From Epiperipatus broadwayi (lineage: Eukaryota; Onychophora; Udeonychophora; Euonychophora; Peripatidae), in assembly GCA_028023455.1 (NCBI GenBank), contig JAQFVV010000013.1:1550001-1614000 (forward strand): a stretch of 64,000 nt of DNA. The letters run 5' to 3'. Made by a program: the position numbers and the translations under genes. Under the pieces are notes generated by a model, which was given only the letters and a program-made list of their open reading frames with translations, did not search any database and was not told the DNA's origin. Shown piece by piece: positions 47,601 through 58,789 of the stretch; position 1 is the stretch's first letter, and each line of letters starts with the position of its first letter.

Positions 47601-47740
47601 GGGCAACTAAGAAGAAAGATCACTGTGTTTCTTGAATTTAAATTCAGTGATATAAAGCCAACTAACTCATCTCACTGGCTGATGCATGTTGGTGAGTAGT
47701 CCATTAATGTTACTTTATTATGTAATGTTACTTTATTATA
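44650..47740 (-). mobile_element. RTE-type LINE, degenerate full-length copy
   Basis: Minus strand, right to left. A 5' region near 47640-47740 matches the 4960-5070 leader of the first RTE. GGTACTTATAACTGCAGGTC (complement of about 47375-47395) matches the endonuclease start TYNCRSLS. Endonuclease blocks run to about 46800, a linker piece at 46330-46121 reads VRYTIKSMKRRKVSRNGGI (usual KAIKSMK.GKAPG.DGI), RT remnants lie around 46020-45400, and the C-terminal tail is at 44860-44680. Stops throughout. A segment at about 44950-45230 has no RTE counterpart and seems to be a later insertion. Confidence 0.75.
44950..45230. other. Unknown insertion inside the RTE copy
   Basis: More GC-rich than its surroundings, not matched in the other RTE copies (between the thumb and tail regions), and without ORF or clear terminal repeats. 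Confidence 0.3.
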
Positions 47741-48489
47741 TGAATAATCATATAATAATAATAATAATAATAATAGATGCAATAATAAGAATATATAGAA
47801 TAGACAGACATTAGAAATTTGTCCTGATCATTTCCTATGTCTTTGAAGAGGAATTAAAGGGTCTTCTTTCAGTTAACAGCAATTTCCTTTTTGCATTCAT
47901 TAAACAAGTATCTCCTAATAAATAACTCACAATATCATATGCAACATCTGCAGTATATTTTTTAAAAAAGCTTTATTTAGATCAAATTTAATAAAAAGGC
48001 AATATTAAATATATTGTTAAATGTATATACAACTCAAAATATTTTGCCAAAATTAGCTATTAAACATAAACATAAAATAGTCCACTACATAGTACCACCA
48101 TTTACCGCCACTTTCTCTGCAAAGAGGAGCAATAGAAAAGAAGGCATTACTAACTGAGCTAGATGATGAGATTTTGGTAATGGTTTTATATTTTTGCTTT
48201 ATCATTTAGCTAGATAACATGTTTATCGATAATCGAATGACCATTGGGCTGACTGTAAACTCTATGTAGGAAAACAATTTTTCACTTCAGAGCCTGAAAA
48301 AACACCCAAGTTTTTTCTGGTTTAGCAAGCATTGTACTACAAAGACCTATATAATATATGTTACTTTAATCGTCTAGTTGAATTATTAAATGTTTTAGAA
48401 AAATTCAAACTTTATTTATGCTTCTCCAATTACCTTCACCCATTATTAATGACACATATTAATATAAAATAAATTTCAATGGTATTTTT

Positions 48490-49200
48490 GTTTTTTCTTT
48501 TTTAATTGTTGCTGACTTGATTAAGTGATAGTCTATCTCTTGTTCAATCCCTGCCCCAGATTATCATTGATCAGACCAGCTAAAGAAGATGAAATAATGC
48601 TTCTCAAAACATTGTATTCCACACTTTAGTAATAGTTAAATGTATTTAGAAAAGATATAAATAAGGTTTTACTTCACTGACATATATAAATCTATAAGTC
48701 CTTTATTTACAGACCATGAAGCTTTAAATTTAATTGTATATTAAGCTAAGCACTTTTGGGAGATAAGTACTCCCATATTTATAGCTAGGCGTGTAATGAG
48801 AAAATATTTATGATGCATATGATATGCAAATATATGTAAATTTGAGTGCATCATTTACAACATCCATTTTCTTGATATGAAGAAGCAAGCTTCTTTTCTG
48901 TTAATTGTTGCAGGATCACTTGCTTTGTAGCAAACCTCTTTAATCTTACGTTTTTGCATCATTTCTCTCCATATAAACAATACTCACTGCTGATGGTTGA
49001 AAAACATGGCCGGTGGTTTTCTCATGTTCAGCGAATATTCAATTACCCAGTGCCTTGGTTTTGGTTTTATTATATAAGTATTTGTGCTGGGATAATCTGG
49101 TTGCAATATTTGCTTTGGTTTCACCATAATAAGTGGCGTGACAATTATTATGGGGGCAGGAGTAAAGATTTGAATTATTTTAAAAACTTTTAACAATTCA
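48490..49200 (-). mobile_element. Penelope-like element, 3' part with GIY-YIG endonuclease
   Basis: Minus strand. 49190-49010 reads FKNNSNLYSCPHNNCHATYY, then GETKANIATRLSQHKY, and after a stop IFAEHEKTTGHVF. This is the GIY-YIG nuclease fold found at the C-terminus of Penelope-like reverse transcriptases: Cys-rich entry, ATYYGET (Y-x-G), Arg in TRLSQH, then the AEH and TTGH blocks. A shifted frame continues KIKEVCYKASDPATINR, the usual closing block (R-K-I-K-E ... L-N-R). Two stops and a frameshift show it is dead. The reverse transcriptase part is missing. 48680-48490 is non-coding end sequence related to the palindrome at 29029-29426. A CTGATCAATGA string there is only a weak hammerhead candidate. 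Confidence 0.75.
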
Positions 49201-50665
49201 TCTAGATGATGAAAATCAGTCAGTGTATAACTATGTATGTGGATATTAATTAATAATATGTAATCACTGAAAATTGATTTTCCAAGTGCTGTTTATAAAA
49301 ATGCATTCCCCTTTTTTTGGAAGATTTGCTGTGCAATATTTCTGTAACTATATATATGTTGATACAAAGATTTTCATGGGTTACAGATGTAAATGATATA
49401 TGTATATTAGCGGTGACTTATACTTAATTATATTTTTACATTTATTTTTATGAGGGTTTTTATTGTAAAATAAAATTTATTTCTGCAATTTCTTCCAGTA
49501 GATGTCATAGATATTATTTTTGTGACATATTTGTTAATAAATAGATAAAAAAAATTGTTTAAATAGCAAGTTTTTCTTTCAAAGCAAACATCTCTTTTGA
49601 ATTTGATAGTAATGAAGCAATTAATATAGATTTTTTTGTTTTCAAAAAATGAAATTTATGCTAACAGTTTATCTGAAAATATTGTTAATTTGATTACAAA
49701 TATTATAACAGTAGAATCCTAGCTTCTTTTTTTTTTCAGAATAATAATTATTAATTTTTTTTTTTAATATGCATTTGTCTTTTATAATGAACATATAATG
49801 AATTTATTAAAGTATACTAAAAAATTAGGTATGAGTTAGAAAAATATTTACATAATTGGAAAAGAAAATTTTTATGTGTAAGAATTGCTAATGATAAGAC
49901 AATAATATATTATCAATATAAAAAATTGTAGAAAAGAATTTATATAGATGCATAATTAATTTATAACAATTTTAACAAAAATGAATTATGACTTTACCAT
50001 ATATGTAATGTTAACAATATAAACCTATTGAGAGAATTAGGTTCGAAATTGTTACTATGATAATTTACAAAGGAGATGCTTAAAGAATCATTTTCAAGGA
50101 ACTTGCAAATAAGGCAAATTAATTTTAAATGATTCTTAAAGAAATTGTCATTGTCATGTTTTTGGACTTTGGACTTAATTGTTCTGTGGATATGTTTATG
50201 ATTAATTATTCATTTATAAATAGGGTATACATCTTTTTTGATCAATTAACAAATGAAAAGTCTGATATATGTTTAAGTGTAAAAGTTTGAAATATTTATT
50301 TTCTTAGTGTATTGTTTGTTTTTCTGTTTATTTAAATGAATAAATAATTTTTATAAAAAAAAAATAAACTTTTAATATGAGTTTGGCATAGTATCTGAGC
50401 AGACTATATTTTTGGTTTTCAGCTTGCTAAAAATGAAAAAAACACATATATTCTGAATTTAAATAAATTTTTTAAAATTTGTAATCAGGCTTAAGATGTT
50501 TTTGTTTATTGAATAGTTATCTAATTAATCATCATATATTGGTTTGTTAAAAAGACTTTGGCACATTCGTATTTCTCAATATTCCTCTATTGGGGATGGG
50601 GAATCTTCGACTCCAGTTTATTTTATATTTAAAATCTGCTTATAAATAATTATATATGTACATAT

Positions 50666-52467
50666 TGTGATGATCACACATGTGTACATTTCATATATGT
50701 ATCGCATAATATTAAATGTGAGTTTTATATGTAAATTAATACATGGAAAATTGGATAAGAAACGTAGGAAAGAAAAGAAATTTATTTTAAGATAGTGTCA
50801 ATTAAAAAATCAAAAAATGGTTGATTTGAGGAATGCAATTAAAAGCAGAATCAATTATAGTAATTAAAGAAAGTAAAGGGAGGGAAGCGAACGAGATTCT
50901 TATCTTTCACCTTCCAAAATCAACTTTTTAAAATTTAAGAATAGTAAAGTTAAGAAAATATTAAAACAGGATCATCGAAGTTGATGATCAAGTCTTAAAG
51001 GGAAAGTAAATAAAAAAGGGGTTTAATGATTGTAGAATTAAGTCATAAAATTCAGTTGTAGTTATAAATAAAATAAATAAATGTATAAAAAAGATAAAGA
51101 TCGTCTCTTCAAACTACACATTTGAACGTATGAAATATATATATAGCTATGTAAAGGAAAGAAAGATATTGTGTAAATAAGAAAATTATTATTAAAAGAG
51201 AAATGGAAAAGTAACCAAAAAACCAATATTATGGAAGTAAATTAAAAAAAAGGAAATAAAAAACGAGAAGAAAATTGATGTATTTTATGAGAGAAAGTAA
51301 AATAAAGGTGTGAAATCTATTTAATGACATTCCAATGAACAATAAAAGAAGATAAGAAAAGAATTCTGGGACAAGACAGTAAGAAGTTGTGAAGGAAAGG
51401 AGCCATGTTTTAGTTCTTCTTGAGTCTGCTGAGCTGAAAGACAGATTAGTTTGAGAGCTGTTTCTCCTTTTTATATATGAACCAAACATACCAAGAATTT
51501 GAAGCATTGAGAATGCAGGGGTAAGGGGCCACAAACGGACGCCAGTTGATCCATGCCTGCCCTCGGTGTAATGTCATCTCACCCATGAAGTAACAGCAGA
51601 GGTAGCGCCTGCCTGATGGTTCACCTCCCCTGTCATTGAAGCCGCAAAGAATACGACAGAAGTAAGCTGCATGAAAGAATCTGAGCCGGATCCCAAGAAC
51701 TACCGTCTTTCCAAAAGAAGTGGAATAATCCACATGATGGTTAACTAATTATTCGTCCAAGTCCAGAAAAACCTAGGTAATTAAACTTTTAAGTATATAT
51801 CATGAATGTACACACTTTCTTAAAATGGCCAAAGAAAGTAAAATGTAATTGCAACTGTAAATATTAGAGAATCAAATAATTAGTAGAATTTTCTTTATCA
51901 AATAATACGTGGAGAAAAGGACTCTAAGCTCTAGAATATCTATATATAAATTAAGAACAATTATTATTTAGGGTGAAGGGTTAAATTAAATGTAATCTGT
52001 ATTATTCTAATGATTTCTTATTTTATGTTTTAAATATTATCTTAAGTGTGTATTTTAGTGTATTGTATTAAACAGTATTTATTAATGAATAGCTCTTTAC
52101 ATCTCGTCTTTCTTTCTCCATCATACTAACTAGAATGATATACCCATAGGGTTTATTAAATATTCAGTAGATATTAATTCTAGTAAAATGTACATGTGTC
52201 AATCTAGTACAGTAATATTAAATCTCATAAATTTTATAATTATTTCAAGTGCTGGATTGTTTTTAATTAAATCATTCTTATGAATGGAGTATCCAGCAGC
52301 TGAGGAGCGTCTGGACGGGAAAAATAATACTGGAATATTACATTTGTAATCTCAGTGTTCGATCAGGAATATAGACTTGAATAATTAGTCTCTTGACATG
52401 ACAGTTGTGTCGAGTAAAAAGTTAAATCAGAAACATTTATTATGAGACAAAATGTAATTCTGTTACA
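50666..52467 (+). repeat. 5' LTR
   Basis: Begins TGTGATGATCACACA and ends TGTTACA, giving the usual TG...CA ends. It matches 58790-60430 along nearly its whole length. It carries an extra block of about 185 bases (roughly 50893-51078) that the 3' LTR lacks. The more GC-rich block 51380-51740 (to CCACATGATGGTTAACTAAT) is the best-conserved part. Confidence 0.85.
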
Positions 52468-52566
52468 TTTTGGGGGCCAGTTGACGTGACGGTTGTGTCG
52501 AGTAAAAGTTAAAGTTAGAAACATTTATTACGAGACGAAAAGTAAATCTGTTACATTTTGGGGGCC
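52393..52566 (+). repeat. Duplication across LTR end and primer-binding site
   Basis: GACATGACAGTTGTGTCGAG ... TCTGTTACATTTTGGGGGCC (ending at about 52479) is followed by a diverged copy GACGTGACGGTTGTGTCGAG ... TCTGTTACATTTTGGGGGCC (ending at about 52566). Only the second copy runs on into a complete primer-binding site. Confidence 0.85.
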
Positions 52567-52577
52567 AAGTCCGGGAT
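52559..52577 (+). other. Primer-binding site, tRNA-Pro-like
   Basis: TGGGGGCCAAGTCCGGGAT lies just after the duplicated LTR end. It resembles the tRNA-Pro primer site used by some retroelements (TGGGGGCTCGTCCGGGAT) except in the middle, so the primer is probably tRNA-Pro or a similar tRNA. Confidence 0.65.
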
Positions 52578-52868
52578 TGATTTGCTGTACAATTATTAGT
52601 CATGTGTCGGGTAGAATTTTGTTGAAAAAGAAATTTTTTGTTCATATACAAATTAATTCCAAAAAATTAACTTGGTGAGAAGTGAGGACAAGAGGGAGAG
52701 TTTTTTCTTTGCTTTATAGTACATTATCTATGTTTCAAAATCACATGTGTAGAAGAAAAGAGAAGGAAAGGGGGATAAATTAACTGTGTGAAAAGCTCTT
52801 GAAAGTTTTTTGGTTATATTTACTATTTAAGGTAAATAAAAGAAAAAATTATTTAGATATCTGTATAC

Positions 52869-53226
52869 TTATAATGACCGAATATATGTTATCTCTACGT
52901 AATTGCGATCAAATAAAGAGAAATGTATTGAAATCTAATATAAATTGGGAATAGATTTTTTTTAAAAAAAAAAAAATTTTTATCGATAAGTCATAAATAT
53001 AGTGAGATAAAGTATATCAGTGAAATCAAAATAAATTATATACGTGTCTTATATAATGACCGAATATATATGTTATCTCTAAATAATTGCGATCAAATAA
53101 AGAGAAATATATTGAAATCTAATATAAATTAGGAATATATTTTGAAAAAAATTTATCAATAAGTCATAAATATAGTGAGATAAAGGATATCAGTGAAATC
53201 AAAATAAATTATATACGTGTCTTATT
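52869..53226. repeat. 182-bp tandem duplication in leader
   Basis: ATAATGACCGAATATAT starts at 52871 and again at 53053. Both copies run through GCGATCAAATAAAGAGAAAT, AGTCATAAATATAGTGAGAT and TATACGTGTCTTAT. A third partial copy (CCTAAATATAGTGAAATAGA) follows near 53263. Confidence 0.85.
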
Positions 53227-53355
53227 TCAAACAGTCGTGGTGGGATAGAAATTATTGATAAATCCTAAATATAGTGAAATAGAATATATTAGTCATACCA
53301 AATAAACTATATATGTGCGTTATTGTAAGGCGTTGTAATAGAATAAACTTATCGA

Positions 53356-53457
53356 GAAATTATATACATAGTAGAATAGAGGGTAATAGTCGGGAAACTA
53401 GACATAGAAATTATATACATAGTAGAATAGAGGGTAATAGTCGGGAAACTAGACATA
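53356..53457. repeat. 51-bp tandem duplication
   Basis: GAAATTATATACATAGTAGA starts at 53356 and 53407. The two copies are essentially identical, so this is a recent event. Confidence 0.9.
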
Positions 53458-53679
53458 TCAGGGAGAGGAAACGAATCTAAGGCAGGTAGGCAAAGAATCT
53501 GAGCAGGTGTGGTTGAGATTAACTGGCGTACCAAACGCCAATCATAAAAGAAAGGAATTAAATTAGCAAATAGAAATAAAAGGGTAAAGGATGAAAAAGA
53601 ATCAGTATAGTGGAAATATATAATAAGGATTACTTCATGAACATAAAAGCATATTCATGCATACGAGCGCAAAAATAAA

Positions 53680-55110
53680 GATGGATGCCCAAAGTAACGG
53701 AGAGGGAAGTATTAGAGGTAAAAAACAAGCTGAACAAACTGAAGATTGGAGTAATGATAGGGAAATGGAAGATAATAACGAATGCAAGAAGGGATGTAAT
53801 GTAGAATGCCATGACATGATGAGTATGTTAAAGGATATAATAGAAAAGCAACAACAAGTTATGAATGAATATAAGGACAGAGGAAAGAAGAGAGAGGTCG
53901 GATAAAAGAATGATGGAGGAATTTTGTGAGGAAATGGTGACAGCTAGTAGCCAAAGAATTGTAGATACCATAGAAGAGATGAAACATAATTCAGAGCGGA
54001 TGTCAGGTACTATAGACCTGTGGGATAGACAAACAAATGTGCATCAACTGGGTGAACAAGAAATCATGGAGCAATGCGATCAGGCTGAACTGGATATTAT
54101 AGGGAAAACAAATAGACATTTAGCACAGGTCAGTAACAGATTAGAAGTAATGCATCAGGATATGAGAAGGAGTCAGTTATATAAGAGGGAAGAAATCGAG
54201 ATGATCAGATTAGAAAAATGACATGGCTCTGGAAGAGATGTGAATAGAAATAAATCAAGTGATAGAAACAGTATATTGATTAGAGTCAAAATTAGAAGAG
54301 GGTGTAAGGAGACCAGCAAATAGCATCACAAATACGGAACTAAAATGTAGTGAGCCAAGAGGCCCTGTAGGATACATAGACATAAGCAATGGGAATAATA
54401 TGGCTAACCATGCCGGATTGAACCAATTTTTAAAAATAAGAATCTTCTCTGGACAACCAGGAGAAAGCCCTGTGGAACATCTGGGAGTTTAAAAAAATAC
54501 TTTAAAAACTAAAATGTAATGAGCCAAGAGGCCCTGTAGGATACATAGACATAAGCAATGGGAATAATATGGCTAACCACACCAGATTGAACCAATTTTT
54601 AAAAATAAGAATCTTCTCTGGACAACCAGGAGAAAGCCCTATGGAACATCTGGGAGTTTAAAAAAATACTTTAAATCTAATCAGATGAATGATGAAGCCA
54701 TGATAGCAGTTGCCTGTAGTCACATACAAGGGGAAGTGCAAGCATGGTGGGACTCACTGTTCCACAAGCCAATGACATTTGCAGACTATCACAAGTCCTT
54801 ATTAGCTAGTTATTGGAGCGAGGAACTCCAAGACAATATACTATATGTGACATCCCAGAGGAAATGGCAGACAGGAGAGTGATTTAGCATATTCTTGCAT
54901 CAGCAGGTGGCAAGATTGAGGACAATCATATCATACCCGCTGTCAGAGAGTCAGATTACGTGGATAGTCAGACAGCTTACCAGAAGATATTGCCCGGATG
55001 GTGATATATGAGTCAATCGAACAGATGGCAGAAATCTTAACAGCCTTGGATTAAAGGAAAAGCAGAATAGAACCTCCAGCTGCGGAACAAGATGGGAAAC
55101 AACATCAAAT
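53680..55110 (+). pseudogene. gag: gag remnant
   Basis: The first part (53657-54221, with one frameshift near 53880) is a charged, coiled-coil-like region ending in a stop. The capsid-like part follows. RIFSGQPGESPVEHLG, then (54685-54882) MIAVACSHIQGEVQAWWDSL, matches the FxG...W..L capsid pattern of Ty3/gypsy Gag, where HLRGxAxxWW is typical. A 169-bp duplication (54339-54676) repeats the start of the capsid part. Several stops follow. No CCHC zinc knuckle is seen before the protease. Gag would form the virus-like particle. Confidence 0.7.
54339..54676. repeat. 169-bp tandem duplication in gag
   Basis: TAAAATGTAGTGAGCCAAGA (54341) recurs as TAAAATGTAATGAGCCAAGA (54510). Copies end in GGGAGTTTAAAAAAATACTT. 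The two are almost identical, so the duplication is young relative to the element. Confidence 0.9.
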
Positions 55111-55760
55111 GCAATTAGCAAACCTAGGGTACAGGGACACAAGTGAGAGGTTGGAGATGGCCTCTCAAATATACCCAAAAATTGCAATAAAGGTGGAAGG
55201 AATCAGGGTCAGAGCATTGTTAAATTCAGGAAGTCAGATTTCTGTGATGTCCCGGGAAACATTTGGTAGGTTAAAGCGTGGTTCTCCCAAACTCAAAACA
55301 CTACCATTAAAACCAGTACAGGTGATTTGGGCAATGAGTGAATTACTCGCAAGATTGAAAGGGAAAAGGGTATTTTCTACATTCGACTTGATGGCCAGTT
55401 ACTGGCAGATCAAGCTGCATCCCAAAGACCAGTAATATACGGCATTTAGATATGAGGGACGCACATACAACTTCAATAGGATTCCATTTGGACTAAGAAA
55501 TATTGGAGCAGGGCTTGTCTGATGTTTGGATCAGGTATTAGATGAGAAGATAAAGGATTTCGTTGTGATATATGTGGACGACATTGTGATTGCGTCGGAA
55601 AACATGGAGGAGCATTTTAGACATGTGAAAAGCTTTTTGAAAGAATGTAAAAGAAAAGGCATCAGGATTAATTTGAACAAAAGTCATGTAATGACATTGG
55701 AGGTCAAGTTCCTGTGGGCCATATCATTAGCGAGAAGGGAGTAATACCAAACCCAGATAA
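55109..55760 (+). pseudogene. pol: pol: protease and reverse transcriptase, deleted
   Basis: Protease: IAIKVEGIRVRALLNSGSQI, continuing SVMS, where the aspartic protease active site is NSG in place of DSG, so the protease would be dead. RT: FSTFDLMASYWQIKLHPKDQ (motif A, with Asp), then stop, then FRYEGRTYNFNRIPFGLRN (motif B), then IYVDDIVIASENMEEH (motif C, intact YVDD) and INLNKSHVM (motif D). About 150 residues between protease and motif A are missing (junction near 55325). Stops at 55434 and 55520. Confidence 0.85.
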
Positions 55761-55826
55761 AATATCAGAGCCATCCAGGAATTTCCTACTTCTTGGAACA
55801 GAAAACACATTAAATCTTTCCTGGGA

Positions 55827-56378
55827 TTGTATAATTTCTACAGTCGCTTCTATCGAGGATTCTCAATGGACATGGGGTCTTTATTACATTTGCTGCGAAA
55901 GGAAACACTATGGACATGGGGTAAACATCAGGAATTTAGCTTTCAAAAAGTAAAGGCAGGTTTCTTAAAAACAGTTATGTTGGCCTATCCAGACTTCAGC
56001 AAGATGTTTTTCATGCAAACCGATAGCAGTGGGTTCAGATTAGGAGCCACGATGTTTCAAATACATGAAGGTCAACACAGGGTACTTTGTTTTATAAGTC
56101 GTTTACTGAAAGGCCCAGAACTTAATTATACAATGACCGAAAAGGAAGCCCTCACTGTGATATGGGCATTTAAGAAATTCAGGCAGTACTTGGTTGGCTC
56201 GGAGATTGTGGTATTGTCTTATCATAGAAGCCTCGAGTTCCTCAATCAGAGTTTTCTGGCAAATAGTAGGTTGTTGAGATGGAGCTTGTTCCTGCAGGAG
56301 TTCAATTATAAAGTCGTTTACTGCCGAGGAACAAAGAACATGGTAGCCGATACACTTCGCCGGATAGTCAACACATGA
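55827..56378 (+). pseudogene. pol: pol: RNase H domain
   Basis: From about residue 45: FFMQTDSSGFRLGATMFQ (first catalytic Asp), LNYTMTEKEALTVIWAFKKF (catalytic Glu), then LSYHRSLEFL, where the family usually has a T-D-H-xx-L block so the Asp is replaced, and KNMVADTLRR at the end (usual N-x-x-AD-x-LSR). It degrades the RNA strand during reverse transcription. The ORF ends at a stop at 56376. Confidence 0.85.
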
Positions 56379-57493
56379 AATGTGAGGGAGTATACATCAC
56401 AGTAATTGAGATGTGCAGAGAACTTACCATAGCAAGTGAGATGCATAATTTAAAAGAACATCAAATGAAGGATAGAGAGTGCAGACAAAATGATCTATCA
56501 ACCGTATCCAAAATAAAGGGAAACACTCTATGGAAGGATCGAAATCACTTCTGCCTAAAGGGAGGGCTCCTACAGAGGAGGCTCAAGAGAAAGAAGCAAA
56601 CATGCATCATCATGCCGACTACACTGAGAGAGCAGTTAATTCAATATATCCACGATATCCACGAAACACACGGGCATTATGGGGCAAACAAAGTGGAAGG
56701 ATGGATTAGTTATTGGTTCTACTGGCCAGGAATGCATGCTAACATTGCCAGTGTTATTAGGACGTGTGCCACATGTGCTAGGACCAAGCCACCTAATGTG
56801 TTAGGAGTAGGCCCACTGTAGCCCATATATGCTGATCAGCCAAACTGTACGGACCGCTACCTGCTTTTAATAAGAGAAGATACCTCCTGGTCGCATATGA
56901 CTTCTCAAAAATTGGTAGCAGCATATCCAGTTACTCAATCCAATGCTAAGCATACCGTTAAGGTATTAGAATAACAGCATTTTCAGACTGTGGGAATTCC
57001 CACCAAGATCGGGATCCCATTTACGTCCAATGAATGGAGGAAAAGGGTCGACAAACATGGAATAAAGCACATATTAACATTGATCCACAACCCTCAATCC
57101 AACCCATGTGAATGAGTCGTGAGGGAGCTAGGGTGTTTATTCTGTGTATATACATCTGAGGATCATCGCCAGTGGGTGAAGGAAACACCACGTATAGTGA
57201 ATATGCTCATCTGTGCAAAGAATGAGTCCATGGGTTTCAATACATCTGAGGATCATCGCCAGTGGGTGAAGGAAACACCACGTATAGTGAATATGATCAA
57301 CTGTGCAAAGAATGAGTCCATGGGTTTCAAACCTATTCGCCTTCATTTTGGGAAAAATATCCCATGCCCATTTGACAGTATGTTACCCGTGGGAACCAAG
57401 TCGATAAATAAGAAAAGGGATACAGAGCAAGCACATAGCCAGTTGAGGGGGATGGGCAAGATGAGAAAGACGGAGGCTAAAGGGTACCGATAA
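56375..57493 (+). pseudogene. pol: pol: integrase, broken
   Basis: The HHCC zinc-binding domain is complete: HDIHETHGHYGANKVEGW, then FYWPGMHANI, then CATCARTKPP. The catalytic core is ruined by stops after 56818. IPFTSNEWRKRV matches the core block that normally carries the second Asp (usual TSD.G..F), here Asn. NPQSNPCE stands where NPQ(T/S)NG..E is expected. A 90-bp in-frame duplication (57151-57330) repeats 30 residues of the C-terminal part. Confidence 0.85.
57151..57330. repeat. 90-bp in-frame duplication in integrase
   Basis: TACATCTGAGGATCATCGCC starts at 57151 and 57241. Each copy encodes 30 residues beginning TSEDHRQWVKETPRIVNM. Confidence 0.92.
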
Positions 57494-58277
57494 CCAATTC
57501 ATAATAAGGGATGAGATAATGATGAGGATGCACCCAGTGAGTTACCCAGCACAAAACATATTTAAAAAGTTTCAACCAATTTATGTAAGGACCATACACT
57601 ATCCGAAAACGATATGGGAATAATGCCTTCATCATAGCCCAGGGGGCAGAAGAAAAGGGAACATACAATGCACGATCATTAAAGCTATTTCGGAAGGGAA
57701 ATCTACCTCCAGATAAAAAGAGTAATAAAGAATCTCCAGATAAAAACTAATTTAAAAGAAATCTAACATGATGGATCTGTCAACTTGACCAAATATTAAC
57801 GGCTCTGGATTTCGAGAATGGAGAATAACTTATAAAATGTAATTAAAAAACAAACAAACAACAAGGCAGGAAAAATAAAATAGAATAATAACTGAAGTTC
57901 ACTATGTCTATATCAACCATTAGTATAGTAAAACCCTTCTCATAAAACTGCCATGGTGATAGCCAAAAGAATTTGAATTTTAATGTATGATCTGTAAGTC
58001 TGCAAATGCAGCTAGAAATAATAAATAAATGGAAAAAAAAGGAAATAGGATGGAACAATAAACATCCAAGCTTATTAAATGGATAATTAATACGTAATAA
58101 AATAAAATAATAGTAGTAAAGTTAATTGTTAAGTGTCAAGGATATATGGTTGAGGTTCTGGATGGAGGCATTTGCGTGTCTGTAGGGATTATATATGGAT
58201 CGTATCTGAGCTGGGTTAAGCCGTTTCTGCGTATGATGTAAATATGCAGGTGAGTATGTGCATTAATTTTTTTTTTA

Positions 58278-58525
58278 ATGTAGAATCAGTAAGAATCCTG
58301 GGCTCATTATCTGTGCGGGACAGAAGCTCCCAGTTTATTACAAACTCAATATGAATGAGTACATCAAGAATTTAAAGAATTAAGAATTTGTTTTTTATTA
58401 ATAATGTAGCATCAGTAAGAGTCCTGGGCTCATTATCTTTGCGGACAAAAAAATTTCCCACTTTATTAGGAATTCCATATTAGGAATTACGTTGAGAATA
58501 AAAATATAAAGAATGAAGAATTTCG
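58278..58525. repeat. 125-bp tandem duplication before 3' LTR
   Basis: TAATGTAGAATCAGTAAGAA at about 58278 and TAATGTAGCATCAGTAAGAG at about 58403. Both continue CCTGGGCTCATTATCT and end with TTTTTTATT. More diverged than the gag duplication. Confidence 0.8.
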
Positions 58526-58789
58526 TGTTTTTTATTAAGTTGAACAAATAGAAATGTCATGCCATTCACAGAGTTTGAACTCTATATGAAGGTTGGTGTG
58601 TGTTAAAGTCTTCCATAAGGATTAAAGTGGTTTGATTAGTGCAGATCGATTGGATTGAATATGTATAGCTTTTGCCTAGTTGTCTCTCCATAACTATCTC
58701 ACCAAAGAAAGTTAAATATTAAGAATTAAAATGGCCTTCACATCCAAGTTTACTAGATTTTAATTCTTGAAAATTAGGGAGCGGTTTAA

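Noticed and set aside
48500-48600. Hammerhead in the Penelope-like non-coding end (CTGATCAATGA on the minus strand)
   Set aside because: The core is not CTGATGA, no GAAA follows a stable stem II, and stem I is not evident.
48954-49193. 79-codon + strand open frame with many Trp and Tyr
   Set aside because: It is the antisense of the GIY-YIG domain, which has recognisable motifs on the minus strand.
49200-50660. A further DGK exon (QLGVLPLGTGNDLAR block) downstream of 44126
   Set aside because: No reading frame in the stretches I examined gives this highly conserved block. I scanned by eye only, so a translated alignment of the DGK protein to 44127-64000 would be decisive.
51229-51733. Antisense open frames inside the 5' LTR, with a 95-codon frame also open in the 3' LTR (59397-59684)
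   Set aside because: The two versions differ at about ten residues in 95, as expected for neutral drift of duplicated LTR sequence. No motif is recognised, and the frames lie antisense in non-coding LTR.
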